Notes under the pieces: generated by a model | What the model saw: the letters and a program-made list of their open reading frames with translations, nothing else | Databases searched by the model: none | Told to the model about the DNA's origin: nothing | In this document: piece by piece, positions 28,143-36,477 of the stretch | Layout: the number at the start of each line of letters is the position of its first letter | Numbering within the stretch: position 1 is the stretch's first letter | Translations under genes and position numbers: made by a program | DNA from: Caballeronia turbans | GTDB lineage: Bacteria; Pseudomonadota; Gammaproteobacteria; Burkholderiales; Burkholderiaceae | DNA length: 64,000 nt | Assembly (NCBI GenBank): GCA_001544655.2 | Contig: FCOD02000005.1 | Span: 124,001-188,000 of the forward strand | Direction of reading: 5' to 3'

Positions 28143-29816
28143 ATGAACGATACGCCTTCCCGGCTACCGCTCACGCGTCTTTCGCTCATCCTTCTCGTAC
28201 TCGCGCTTGCGTTCATCTGGTTCGCGCCGCTTGGTTATCGTCACCTCGTGCCGAGCGATGAAGGCCGCTACGCCGAAATGGCACGCGAGATGTTCGTGAC
28301 CGGCGACTGGATCACGCCGCGCTACAACGGCTACAAATACTTCGAGAAGCCGCCGCTGCAGACCTGGGCGAACGCGCTCTCCTTCGCCTGGTTCGGCATC
28401 GGTGAATGGCAGGCGCGGCTCTACACGGCCCTCACGGGATTCGCGGGCGTGCTGCTCATCGGTTACACGGGCACGCGCGTGTTCAACGCGATGACGGGCT
28501 TCGCCGCCGCGGTCATCCTGGCGACTTGTCCGTACTGGAACCTGATGGGCCACTTCAACACGCTCGACATGGGCCTGTCGTTCTGGATGCAGCTGACGCT
28601 CTGCGCGTTGCTGCTCGCCCAGCGCCCCGGCCTGCCGACGCGCGAAGTGCGCCTGTGGATGTGGCTCTGCTGGGCCGCAATGGGCGCGGCCGTGCTGTCG
28701 AAAGGACTGGTCGGCCTGATCCTGCCGGGCGCGGTTCTCGTCCTCTACTCCCTCGTTTCGCGGGACTGGGCGCTCTGGAGGCGGCTCTATATCGGCAGCG
28801 GGTTAATCGTGTTCCTGATTGTGACCGGACCCTGGTTCGCGCTCGTCCAGATGAACAATCCGGAATTCTTCAATTTCTTTTTCATCGTCCAGCAGTTCAA
28901 GCGCTATCTGACGCCCGAGCAGAACCGCCCGGGTGCGTTCTACTATTTCGTGCCCGTACTGCTCGTCGGGTTTCTGCCGTGGCTGTCGATCACCTTTCAG
29001 AGTGTGCGCCACGGCCTGAAGACGCCGCGCCAGCCGAACGGCTTCGCGCCGGTCACGATGCTCCTCGTCTGGACGGCGTTCATCTTCCTGTTTTTCAGCG
29101 CGTCGCACTCCAAGCTCGTTTCTTACGTGTTGCCGGTCGCGCCCGCCATCGCGCTTGTGATCGGGCTCTATTTGCCCTCGCTGACGAAGGCTCGGTACCG
29201 CATGCACCTTATCGGCTACGCGGTGTTTCTCATCGCGGCGGCGTTCGGCGCGATCTTCATCGGCCGCGCGGGCAGCGCCAACACGCCGAACGCGCTCTAT
29301 CGCGCGTTCCAGATCTGGGTCTACGCGGGAATCGCCGTCGCGTTCGTCGTGACGGTGTTCGCGATCTGGCTGAACCGGCGCAGCGTGCTCGCGGGCGCGG
29401 CGGGACTGGGTGCAGCGTGGCTGCTGCTCGGCACGATCGCAGGCTCCGGACACGACGTCTTCGGCACGCAGAGTTCGGGTGTAACACTGGTGCCCGCCGT
29501 GAAGGCCGCGATGGCGAAGTTGCCGCCCGACACGCCGTTCTATTCGATCGCGAAGCTCGATCACACGATGCCCTTCTACCTCGGCCACACGATGATCATG
29601 GTCGCAGAGGCCGACGAGTTGACCTTCGGCACGCAGACCGAGCCGCAGAAATGGGTGCCGAGCATCGACGAGTGGATCAAAGTGTGGGATTCGAAGCGCT
29701 ACGCGCTCGCGCTGATGCCGCCGTCCCGTTACGAAGAACTCACGGCGCGCCACGTACCGATGCAGCTGATCGCGAGCGACCAGCGCCGTGTGATCGTCGA
29801 AAAGCCGCAGCCGTGA
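28143..29816 (+). CDS. arnT: Lipid A 4-amino-4-deoxy-L-arabinose transferase, ArnT
   Basis: The 557-residue inner-membrane glycosyltransferase is of the GT-C/PMT type. It moves L-Ara4N from undecaprenyl phosphate to lipid A on the periplasmic face. The first loop PSDEGRYAEMAREM carries the conserved acidic pair, and YNGYKYFEKPPLQTW follows. About a dozen helices fill the middle, and a soluble periplasmic domain lies at the C-terminus. The ATG at 28143 (MNDTPSRLPL) gives a normal first helix. It heads the arn gene run. Confidence 0.93.
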   Translation: MNDTPSRLPLTRLSLILLVLALAFIWFAPLGYRHLVPSDEGRYAEMAREMFVTGDWITPRYNGYKYFEKPPLQTWANALSFAWFGIGEWQARLYTALTGFAGVLLIGYTGTRVFNAMTGFAAAVILATCPYWNLMGHFNTLDMGLSFWMQLTLCALLLAQRPGLPTREVRLWMWLCWAAMGAAVLSKGLVGLILPGAVLVLYSLVSRDWALWRRLYIGSGLIVFLIVTGPWFALVQMNNPEFFNFFFIVQQFKRYLTPEQNRPGAFYYFVPVLLVGFLPWLSITFQSVRHGLKTPRQPNGFAPVTMLLVWTAFIFLFFSASHSKLVSYVLPVAPAIALVIGLYLPSLTKARYRMHLIGYAVFLIAAAFGAIFIGRAGSANTPNALYRAFQIWVYAGIAVAFVVTVFAIWLNRRSVLAGAAGLGAAWLLLGTIAGSGHDVFGTQSSGVTLVPAVKAAMAKLPPDTPFYSIAKLDHTMPFYLGHTMIMVAEADELTFGTQTEPQKWVPSIDEWIKVWDSKRYALALMPPSRYEELTARHVPMQLIASDQRRVIVEKPQP

Positions 29817-29913
29817 GCCGCGTCTTCCATTTGAGCGGCAATGTTGCGCCGCACGATCGTTCGGCATTGGCCGACGAACCGAGTATCCTTGTTCCGAATT
29901 TGAAAAACGCGCG

Positions 29914-30285
29914 ATGAACCCGATTTCCTTTATTTGCATCGTCATCGGCGTATCGTTGAACGCGTGCGCCCAGCTTCTGCTCAAAGCCGGCGTGAATGCG
30001 GTGGGCCATTTCGACATGACGCCCGCCAACATTTTGCCGGTCGGCTTAAAGATTGCGACGCAGTGGCCCATCATCGGCGGGCTCGCGTGCTATGTGCTGA
30101 GCGTCGTCGTGTGGATCGTAGGCCTGTCGCGCGTGGACGTATCGATCGCCTACCCGATGCTTTCGCTCGGCTATGTCGTCAATGCGTTCGCCGCGTGGTA
30201 CCTGTTCGGCGAAGTGCTGTCGATGCAGCGGCTCCTCGGCATCGGCATCATTCTGATTGGCGTCGTGGTGCTGGCGCGCGGCTAG
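29914..30285 (+). CDS. SMR/EamA-type membrane protein, ArnE/ArnF-like flippase
   Basis: The 123-residue protein has four predicted membrane helices and the small multidrug resistance/EamA fold, including SIAYPMLSLGYVVNAFAAW. Inside an arn operon, such a protein is the expected flippase carrying undecaprenyl-phosphate-L-Ara4N to the periplasm. Enterobacteria use an ArnE/ArnF pair; only one subunit gene is visible here, so it may act as a homodimer. The call depends mainly on context. Confidence 0.85.
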   Translation: MNPISFICIVIGVSLNACAQLLLKAGVNAVGHFDMTPANILPVGLKIATQWPIIGGLACYVLSVVVWIVGLSRVDVSIAYPMLSLGYVVNAFAAWYLFGEVLSMQRLLGIGIILIGVVVLARG

Positions 30286-30361
30286 TTCGCCGAATCTCGT
30301 CGGCTAGTTCGCCGAATCGAAGCGTCGGCCGGATCAATTCATTTTTTAAACGCATAGTCCA

Positions 30362-31531
30362 ATGACTCAAACAACGCGGCCGTTTTTGCCTTTCGTGAAA
30401 CCGGAGATCGACGAGGAAACCATTCAGGGCGTGATCGACGTGCTGCGCTCGGGCTGGATCACGACCGGACCGCAAAACCAGCAGTTCGAAGCCGAACTGT
30501 CGGCGTACGTCGGCGGCCGCCCGGTGCGGGCGTTCAACTCGGGCACCTGCACGATGGAGATCGGCTTGCGCATCGCCGGCGTCGGCCCGGGCGACGAAGT
30601 CATCACCACGCCGATGACCTGGGTGTCGACCGCGAACGTGATCCTCGAAGTGGGCGCGACGCCGGTGTTCGTCGATATCGATCCGGTCACGCGCAACATC
30701 GACCTGAACCTGCTGGAGCGCGCGATCACGCCGCGCACGAAGGCGATCATGCCGGTCTATCTGGCGGGCCTGCCCGTCGACATGGACAGGCTTTACGACA
30801 TCGCGCGCGCCCACAAGCTGCGCGTCATCGAGGACGCCGCCCAGGCGTTCGGCTCGAGCTGGCGCGGCAAGCGCATCGGCGCGATCGGCGACATCGTGTC
30901 GTTCAGCTTCCACGCGAACAAGAACGTGACGTCGATCGAAGGCGGCGCGCTCGTGCTCAACAATGAGGACGAAGCAGAACTGGCGCGCAAATATCGCCTG
31001 CAGGGCATCACGCGCACGGGATTCGACGGCATGGACTGCGACGTGCTCGGCGGCAAGTACAACCTGACGGATGTGGCCGCGCGCGTCGGGCTCGGCCAGT
31101 TGCGGCAGATCGAGCGGTTCACCGAAAAGCGTCGCGAACTCGCGCGCGCGTACTTCGACGCATTCGAAGGCGGGGCAGCGGTCAGGCTCGGCGCCGGCTT
31201 GCCCACGCCGAATTTCACCGACAGCAACTGGCACATGTTTCAGATCGCGCTGCCGCTCGAGAGGCTCAGGCTCACGCGCGCGGAGTTCATGAGTGAAATG
31301 AAGGAGCGCGGCATCGGCACGGGGCTGCACTACCCGGCGCTGCATCTTTTCACGCTGTATCGCGCGCGCGGCTTCAAGGAAGGCATGTTTCCTCATGCGG
31401 AGCGCTACGGCGCGTCGACGGTCACGCTGCCGCTCTTCACGCTGATGAGCACGGACGATGTCGAACACGTCGTGAAATCGGTCGACGAGATTTTCGAGCA
31501 GTTCGGCGGCGACCAGAAAGAGAATGGATAA
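30362..31531 (+). CDS. arnB: UDP-L-Ara4O C-4 aminotransferase, ArnB
   Basis: The 389-residue PLP aminotransferase of the DegT/DnrJ/EryC1 family transfers an amino group to UDP-4-keto-pentose, giving UDP-L-Ara4N. MTWVSTANVI and the PLP lysine Lys187 in FSFHANKNVTSIEGGA match ArnB. EDAAQAFGSSWRGK is the PLP aspartate region. It precedes arnC with an 8-bp overlap. The family includes other sugar aminotransferases; the operon decides this assignment. Confidence 0.93.
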   Translation: MTQTTRPFLPFVKPEIDEETIQGVIDVLRSGWITTGPQNQQFEAELSAYVGGRPVRAFNSGTCTMEIGLRIAGVGPGDEVITTPMTWVSTANVILEVGATPVFVDIDPVTRNIDLNLLERAITPRTKAIMPVYLAGLPVDMDRLYDIARAHKLRVIEDAAQAFGSSWRGKRIGAIGDIVSFSFHANKNVTSIEGGALVLNNEDEAELARKYRLQGITRTGFDGMDCDVLGGKYNLTDVAARVGLGQLRQIERFTEKRRELARAYFDAFEGGAAVRLGAGLPTPNFTDSNWHMFQIALPLERLRLTRAEFMSEMKERGIGTGLHYPALHLFTLYRARGFKEGMFPHAERYGASTVTLPLFTLMSTDDVEHVVKSVDEIFEQFGGDQKENG

Positions 31532-32603
31532 CTTACAGCGGGCAACCAAGGACAATCAGCGCAACATGAGTCATCTGGATTTTCCGGCGACGTCCCCCGA
31601 ACTTTCGGTGATCATCCCGGTGTACAACGAGGAAGACGGCCTCGCCGCCCTGTTTCAGCGCCTGTATCCGGCGCTCGACGCGCTCGGCACGTCGTACGAG
31701 GTGATCTTCATCAATGACGGCAGCCGCGACAAATCGGCTGCGTTGCTCGCGCAGCAGTTCCGCGAGCGGCCCGACACCACGCGCGTCATTCTGCTCAACG
31801 GCAATTACGGCCAGCACATGGCGATTCTCGCGGGCTTCGAACAGTCGCGTGGCGAGATCGTCGTCACGCTCGATGCCGACCTGCAGAATCCGCCCGAGGA
31901 AATCGCCAAGCTCGTCGAGAAAATGCGCGAGGGTTACGACTACGTCGGCACCATTCGTCAGCAGCGGCAAGACAGCCTGTGGCGCAAGAAGGCGTCGCGC
32001 GCGATGAACCGCCTGCGGGAGCGCATCACGAAGATTCGCATGACCGACCAGGGCTGCATGCTGCGCGCGTACAGCCGCCATATCATCGATACGATCAACC
32101 GCTGCGGCGAGATCAACACGTTCATTCCCGCGCTCGCGTACACGTTCGCGCAGAATCCCATCGAAGTCGATGTCGCGCATGAAGAGCGCTTCGCGGGCGA
32201 GTCGAAGTATTCGCTCTACAGTCTCATCCGCCTGAACTTCGATCTCGTCACCGGATTTTCGGTGGTGCCGCTGCAATGGCTGTCGTTCATCGGCGTGATT
32301 CTGTCGGTGGGCTCGGCGGGCCTCTTCCTGCTGCTGTTGATTCGCCGCTTCATGTTCGGCGCGGAAGTCCAGGGTGTGTTCACCCTCTTCGCCATCACGT
32401 TCTTCATGCTCGGCGTGATCATCTTCGCGCTCGGACTTCTCGGGGAGTACATCGGGCGCATCTATCAGCAGGTGCGCGCGCGGCCTCGCTATCTCGTCCA
32501 GACGATCCTCGAAGAGCGCGACGGCCTGCCTTCCGCGATCAAGCCGCTTCAGGAATCCGTACAGCACGTGGCCGTCGTCACGCGTGAGGAAGACGGCCGA
32601 TGA
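31524..32603 (+). CDS. arnC: Undecaprenyl-phosphate Ara4FN transferase, ArnC
   Basis: The 359-residue GT2 glycosyltransferase joins Ara4-formyl-N to undecaprenyl phosphate at the cytoplasmic membrane face. VIIPVYNEEDGL and LDADLQNPPEEI are the nucleotide-sugar and metal motifs, and two C-terminal helices anchor it. The start at 31524 overlaps arnB and has a weak AGAAAGAGA site; an ATG at 31566 (MSHLDFP) is a possible shorter start. It overlaps the next gene in an ATGA. Confidence 0.93.
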   Translation: MDNLQRATKDNQRNMSHLDFPATSPELSVIIPVYNEEDGLAALFQRLYPALDALGTSYEVIFINDGSRDKSAALLAQQFRERPDTTRVILLNGNYGQHMAILAGFEQSRGEIVVTLDADLQNPPEEIAKLVEKMREGYDYVGTIRQQRQDSLWRKKASRAMNRLRERITKIRMTDQGCMLRAYSRHIIDTINRCGEINTFIPALAYTFAQNPIEVDVAHEERFAGESKYSLYSLIRLNFDLVTGFSVVPLQWLSFIGVILSVGSAGLFLLLLIRRFMFGAEVQGVFTLFAITFFMLGVIIFALGLLGEYIGRIYQQVRARPRYLVQTILEERDGLPSAIKPLQESVQHVAVVTREEDGR

Positions 32604-33586
32604 AGCCGCGCGCAGTCGTCTTCGCCTATCACAACGTCGGCGTGCGCTGTCTGCAGGTGCTGCTCGCGCGCGGCGTCGATGTCGCGCTCGTCGTCACGCA
32701 CGAGGACAGCGCGAGTGAAAACATCTGGTTCGGCAGCGTCGCGCAAGTTGCGGCCGAACACGGCATCGACACGATCACACCCGCAGATCCGAAGGCGCCC
32801 GAACTCTACGACGCGCTGCAAAAGATCGCGCCGGACTTCATCTTCTCGTTCTACTACCGTCATATGCTGCCGGTCTCGCTGCTCTCGCTCGCGCGGCGCG
32901 GCGCGTACAACATGCATGGCTCGCTTTTGCCCAAGTATCGCGGCCGGGTGCCGACGAACTGGGCGGTGCTCAACGGCGAGACCGAGACGGGCGCGACGCT
33001 GCATGAAATGGCGGAGAAGCCCGACGCGGGCGCGATCCTCGCGCAGACGCCGGTGCCGATTCTCCCCGACGACACCGCGGCGCTCGTCTTCGACAAGACC
33101 GTCGTCGCCGCCGAGCAGACGCTCTGGCGCGTGCTGCCCGCGCTCCTGGCGGGCGAAGCTGCGCATCTGCCGAACGATCTCGCGGCGGGCAGCTATTACG
33201 GCGGGCGCAAGCCGGAAGATGGCCGCATCGACTGGTCGCTGCCCGCCCAGCGTGTCTACAACCTGATCCGCGCGGTTGCTCCGCCCTATCCGGGCGCATT
33301 CACGGATATCGGCGCGGACCGTTTCATCGTCGCGCGGGCGCGGCTCGTGCCTGAAACCGGCGCGCCCGGATTTTCCTCCGAAAGACTCGGTGAGTTGCGG
33401 GGTTTGCCCCCGGGCCTAAGGGTGGCGGATAATGCGCTGTTCGGCGTCTGCGGCGATGGCCGCGTCATCGCCATCCACGAATTGCGCCATCGGACGCTCG
33501 ACGCCGATTCGCAACCCGTGGACGAAGAGCGCCCCGTCGATCCCGCCGAATTCGGCCGCATCATTCAATCCTCTCGTCATTCATGA
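32600..33586 (+). CDS. arnA: UDP-L-Ara4N formyltransferase (ArnA N-terminal half as a separate protein)
   Basis: The 328-residue protein matches the formyltransferase half of enterobacterial ArnA. The catalytic Asn and His are in NMHGSLLPKYRGRVPTNW and the Asp is in EKPDAGAILAQ. It uses 10-formyl-tetrahydrofolate to formylate UDP-L-Ara4N. There is no fused dehydrogenase: the frame ends and the dehydrogenase starts in an overlapping ATGA. The reaction is inferred from motif and context. Confidence 0.92.
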   Translation: MKPRAVVFAYHNVGVRCLQVLLARGVDVALVVTHEDSASENIWFGSVAQVAAEHGIDTITPADPKAPELYDALQKIAPDFIFSFYYRHMLPVSLLSLARRGAYNMHGSLLPKYRGRVPTNWAVLNGETETGATLHEMAEKPDAGAILAQTPVPILPDDTAALVFDKTVVAAEQTLWRVLPALLAGEAAHLPNDLAAGSYYGGRKPEDGRIDWSLPAQRVYNLIRAVAPPYPGAFTDIGADRFIVARARLVPETGAPGFSSERLGELRGLPPGLRVADNALFGVCGDGRVIAIHELRHRTLDADSQPVDEERPVDPAEFGRIIQSSRHS

Positions 33587-34629
33587 AAAAAGTTCTGATC
33601 CTGGGTGTCAATGGCTTCATCGGCCACCACCTGTCCAAGCGCATCCTCGAAACCACCGACTGGGAAGTCTTCGGGATGGACATGCAAACCGATCGCCTGG
33701 GCGAGCTCGCGAATCACGAGCGGATGCATTTCTTCGAAGGCGACATCACGATCAACAAGGAGTGGGTCGAGTATCACGTGAAGAAGTGCGACGTGATCCT
33801 GCCGCTCGTCGCGATCGCAACGCCCGCGACTTACGTGAAGCAGCCGCTGCGCGTGTTCGAGCTCGACTTCGAAGCGAATCTGCCGATCGTCCGTTCGGCC
33901 GTGAAGTACGGCAAGCATCTCGTGTTTCCGTCGACCTCCGAGGTCTACGGCATGTGCGCGGACGAGCAGTTCGATCCGGAAAACTCGATGCTCTCCTACG
34001 GCCCCATCAACAAGCCGCGCTGGATCTATGCGTGCTCGAAGCAGTTGATGGACCGCGTGATCTGGGGCTACGGCATGGAAGGGCTGAACTTCACCCTCTT
34101 CCGTCCGTTCAACTGGATCGGCCCGGGTCTCGACTCGATCTACACGCCGAAGGAAGGTTCGTCGCGCGTCGTGACGCAGTTCCTCGGCCATATCGTGCGC
34201 GGCGAGAACATCAGCCTCGTCGACGGCGGCGCACAGAAGCGCGCGTTCACCGACATCGACGACGGCATCGGCGCGCTGATGAAGATCATCGAGAACAAGG
34301 ACGGCGTGGCCTCGGGCAAGATCTATAACATCGGCAATCCGACGAACAACTTCTCGGTGCGCGAACTGGCGCACAAGATGCTCACGCTCGCAAACGAGTT
34401 CCCCGAATACTCGGAGACCGCGAAGAAGGTGCAGCTCGTCGAGACCTCGTCGGGTGCGTACTACGGCAACGGCTATCAGGACGTGCAGAACCGCGTGCCC
34501 AAGATCGACAACACGATGCAGGAGCTCGATTGGGCGCCGCAAGCCACCATGGACGACGCGCTGCGCAAGATCTTCGAAGCGTATCGCGGTCACGTGGGCG
34601 AGGCCCGCAAGCTCGTCGAGCAGTCGTAA
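33583..34629 (+). CDS. arnA: UDP-glucuronate decarboxylating dehydrogenase (ArnA C-terminal half as a separate protein)
   Basis: The 348-residue extended short-chain dehydrogenase starts with the NAD loop LGVNGFIGHHL. It carries FPSTSEVYGMC (catalytic Ser and Glu region) and RWIYACSKQLMDRV, the YxxxK pair. It oxidises and decarboxylates UDP-glucuronate to the UDP-4-keto-pentose that ArnB uses. It corresponds to residues after about 300 of E. coli ArnA and overlaps the formyltransferase gene by 4 bp. Together the two genes supply both ArnA activities. Confidence 0.93.
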   Translation: MKKVLILGVNGFIGHHLSKRILETTDWEVFGMDMQTDRLGELANHERMHFFEGDITINKEWVEYHVKKCDVILPLVAIATPATYVKQPLRVFELDFEANLPIVRSAVKYGKHLVFPSTSEVYGMCADEQFDPENSMLSYGPINKPRWIYACSKQLMDRVIWGYGMEGLNFTLFRPFNWIGPGLDSIYTPKEGSSRVVTQFLGHIVRGENISLVDGGAQKRAFTDIDDGIGALMKIIENKDGVASGKIYNIGNPTNNFSVRELAHKMLTLANEFPEYSETAKKVQLVETSSGAYYGNGYQDVQNRVPKIDNTMQELDWAPQATMDDALRKIFEAYRGHVGEARKLVEQS

Positions 34630-34638
34630 GGAAGAAGC

Positions 34639-35535
34639 GTGGCGCGCATCGTTCTCAAGATCGACGTCGATACGCTGCGCGGCACGCGCGAAGGCGTACC
34701 CAACCTCGGGCGCCTGCTCGACAAGTACAGCGCTCGCGCGACGTTCCTGTTCAGCCTCGGCCCCGATCATACGGGCTGGGCGCTGCGCCGGGTCTTCCGG
34801 CCGGGCTTCCTCAAGAAGGTTTCGCGCACTTCGGTGGTCGAGCATTACGGCGTGAAGACGCTCATGTACGGCGTGCTGTTGCCGGGGCCGGACATCGGCC
34901 GCGAAGCGGTATCGGAGATGCGCGCGATTCACGAGGCCGGCTTCGAATGCGGCATCCATACGTGGGATCACGTGTACTGGCAGGACAACGTGCGTGGACG
35001 CGACCGCGAATGGACCGTCGCGCAGATGCAGCAGAGCCATGCGCGCTTCATCGAGATCTTCGGCGGGCCGCCCGTCACCCACGGCGCGGCCGGCTGGCAA
35101 ATGAACGGCTATGCGTTCGAGCAGATCGACGCGTGGGGCATGCGCTATGCGTCCGACGGGCGCGGCCACTCGCCGTACATTCCCGTGCTGGACGGCCGCA
35201 CGCTGAATCACATCCAGATGCCCACCACGCTTCCGACGCTCGACGAAGTGCTCGGTGCCGACGGCGTCGACGAAAGCAACGTTGCGTCGCACGTGTTGCG
35301 CCATACGGCCGACAATCCGCACGATCAGGTATTCACCCTGCACGCCGAGCTCGAAGGCCAGAAGCTCGCGCCCGTGTTCGAGCAACTGCTCGCCGGCTGG
35401 CGCGCGCAGGGACACAGCTTCGCCACGATGGGTGATTACCATGCGGCGCTGGACCGTGCGTCGCTGCCCACGTACCCTGTGACGTGGGGCGAGATTCCGG
35501 GCCGCGCGGGCGAGCTGATCGTTCAGCCGGGCTGA
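34639..35535 (+). CDS. arnD: Ara4FN deformylase, ArnD
   Basis: The 298-residue polysaccharide-deacetylase-fold enzyme removes the formyl group from undecaprenyl-phosphate-Ara4FN, making the transfer irreversible. KIDVDTLRGTREGVP supplies the metal Asp region, and GIHTWDHVYWQD carries the metal histidines. The start is GTG at 34639, preceded by AAGGAAGAA, 9 bp after the preceding stop. It is the last arn gene before bcp. Confidence 0.93.
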   Translation: MARIVLKIDVDTLRGTREGVPNLGRLLDKYSARATFLFSLGPDHTGWALRRVFRPGFLKKVSRTSVVEHYGVKTLMYGVLLPGPDIGREAVSEMRAIHEAGFECGIHTWDHVYWQDNVRGRDREWTVAQMQQSHARFIEIFGGPPVTHGAAGWQMNGYAFEQIDAWGMRYASDGRGHSPYIPVLDGRTLNHIQMPTTLPTLDEVLGADGVDESNVASHVLRHTADNPHDQVFTLHAELEGQKLAPVFEQLLAGWRAQGHSFATMGDYHAALDRASLPTYPVTWGEIPGRAGELIVQPG

Positions 35536-35618
35536 GGCGGCGCGTGGCCGATTACGGCCTGCCTCGCGAGCTTCGTCCTATTTCTCACCTTCAAACCAGA
35601 ACTACCGGAGAAACCTAC

Positions 35619-36080
35619 GTGTCAGTCGCAGTCGACCAGCCCGTTCCCGACTTCACCGCCCCCGCGACGGGTGGCGAGTTCACCCTGTCGTCCCTGCGTG
35701 GGAAGAAGGTCGTGCTCTTCTTTTACCCGAAGGACAACACCCCGGGCTGCACGACCGAAAGCCTGCAGTTTCGCGACCACTACGACCAGTTCAAGGCGGC
35801 AGGTGCGGAAGTGATCGGCATCTCGCGCGACAGCGTGAAATCGCACGACAACTTCAAGGCCAAGCTGGAGCTGCCTTACACGCTGGTTTCCGACGGCGAC
35901 GAAGCCATCTGCTCGGCCTTCGATGTCATCAAAATGAAGAAAATGTATGGCAAGGAAGTGCGCGGCGTCGAGCGTTCGACCTTCCTCATCGACGGGAATG
36001 GCGTACTCCGCCGCGAGTTCCGCGGCGTCAAGGTGCCAGGCCACGTAGAGGCGATTGTGGAGGCTGTACAAGCGATTTGA
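35619..36080 (+). CDS. bcp: Thiol peroxidase Bcp (PrxQ-type peroxiredoxin)
   Basis: The 153-residue peroxiredoxin reduces hydroperoxides with thioredoxin as likely donor. The peroxidatic Cys lies in PKDNTPGCTTESLQF. The PrxQ resolving Cys five residues later is replaced by Leu (CTTESL), so it may work with another Cys, such as that in EAICSAFD, or as a 1-Cys enzyme. The GTG start at 35619 follows CCGGAG. It lies 83 bp after arnD and could be read from the same transcript. Confidence 0.92.
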   Translation: MSVAVDQPVPDFTAPATGGEFTLSSLRGKKVVLFFYPKDNTPGCTTESLQFRDHYDQFKAAGAEVIGISRDSVKSHDNFKAKLELPYTLVSDGDEAICSAFDVIKMKKMYGKEVRGVERSTFLIDGNGVLRREFRGVKVPGHVEAIVEAVQAI

Positions 36081-36103
36081 GGCACGTTATATTGGTTCGC
36101 AAT

Positions 36104-36262
36104 GAGCGCCTGTCCTCCCCATTCCCTCTGCCTTAGCGCGAGCCGCCGTGTGCCTGCCGGTACGGTCGGCATGGACCCGGGCTACGTGGAGTCGGCAAGG
36201 CAAAGGCGCTCTGAAGCAGAAGTCAGCCGCTGGTTCCGGTAGTCGGAACGGCGGCTTTTTCA
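36104..36262 (+). ncRNA. Putative structured small RNA, possibly 6S-like
   Basis: GAGCGCCT (36104-36111) pairs with AGGCGCTC (36204-36211). Inside it, TGCCTT (36129-36134) pairs with AAGGCA (36197-36202). A 17-nt unpaired C/T-rich strand (36112-36128) lies between the two helices, and an apical hairpin TGCCG/CGGCA follows. A closing stem, an open central region and an apical stem resemble 6S RNA. An intrinsic terminator follows at 36225-36260. No good coding frame fits. Identity as 6S RNA is a guess; the paired elements and terminator are seen. Confidence 0.5.
36225..36260 (+). terminator. Intrinsic terminator between bcp and phoH
   Basis: AGCCGC (36225-36230) pairs with GCGGCT (36251-36256), and TTCCG (36234-36238) with CGGAA (36244-36248), closing a GTAGT loop; a five-T run follows. 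It ends the bcp and/or small RNA transcript about 217 bp before phoH, which must then have its own promoter. Confidence 0.85.
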
Positions 36263-36477
36263 TTTGGCGCCGCACAAAAGCCAGGTTCATCGGCTCATGC
36301 GCGACGCCTTGCACGCGACCTCCAAGGAGCAGATCGAAACTTAGGCGAACCGGCGATTTCGACAACGAAGCGCGCCACCGGGCGCAAACTGCTGGATGCG
36401 TATCGCTTCGAGGGCGTACGAGCAGGATGCGACAGGCGGCGCACGATACACGACCCGATTCCTTTCGAGGGAACACT

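Noticed and set aside
33577-35442. A 621-codon frame antisense to the arn dehydrogenase and arnD
   Set aside because: It covers two overlapping-operon enzymes with clear active-site motifs; its own translation is low-complexity.
36148-36477. A 110-residue N-terminal extension of the PhoH protein
   Set aside because: It would cross the paired RNA elements and the terminator; a good ribosome site precedes 36478.
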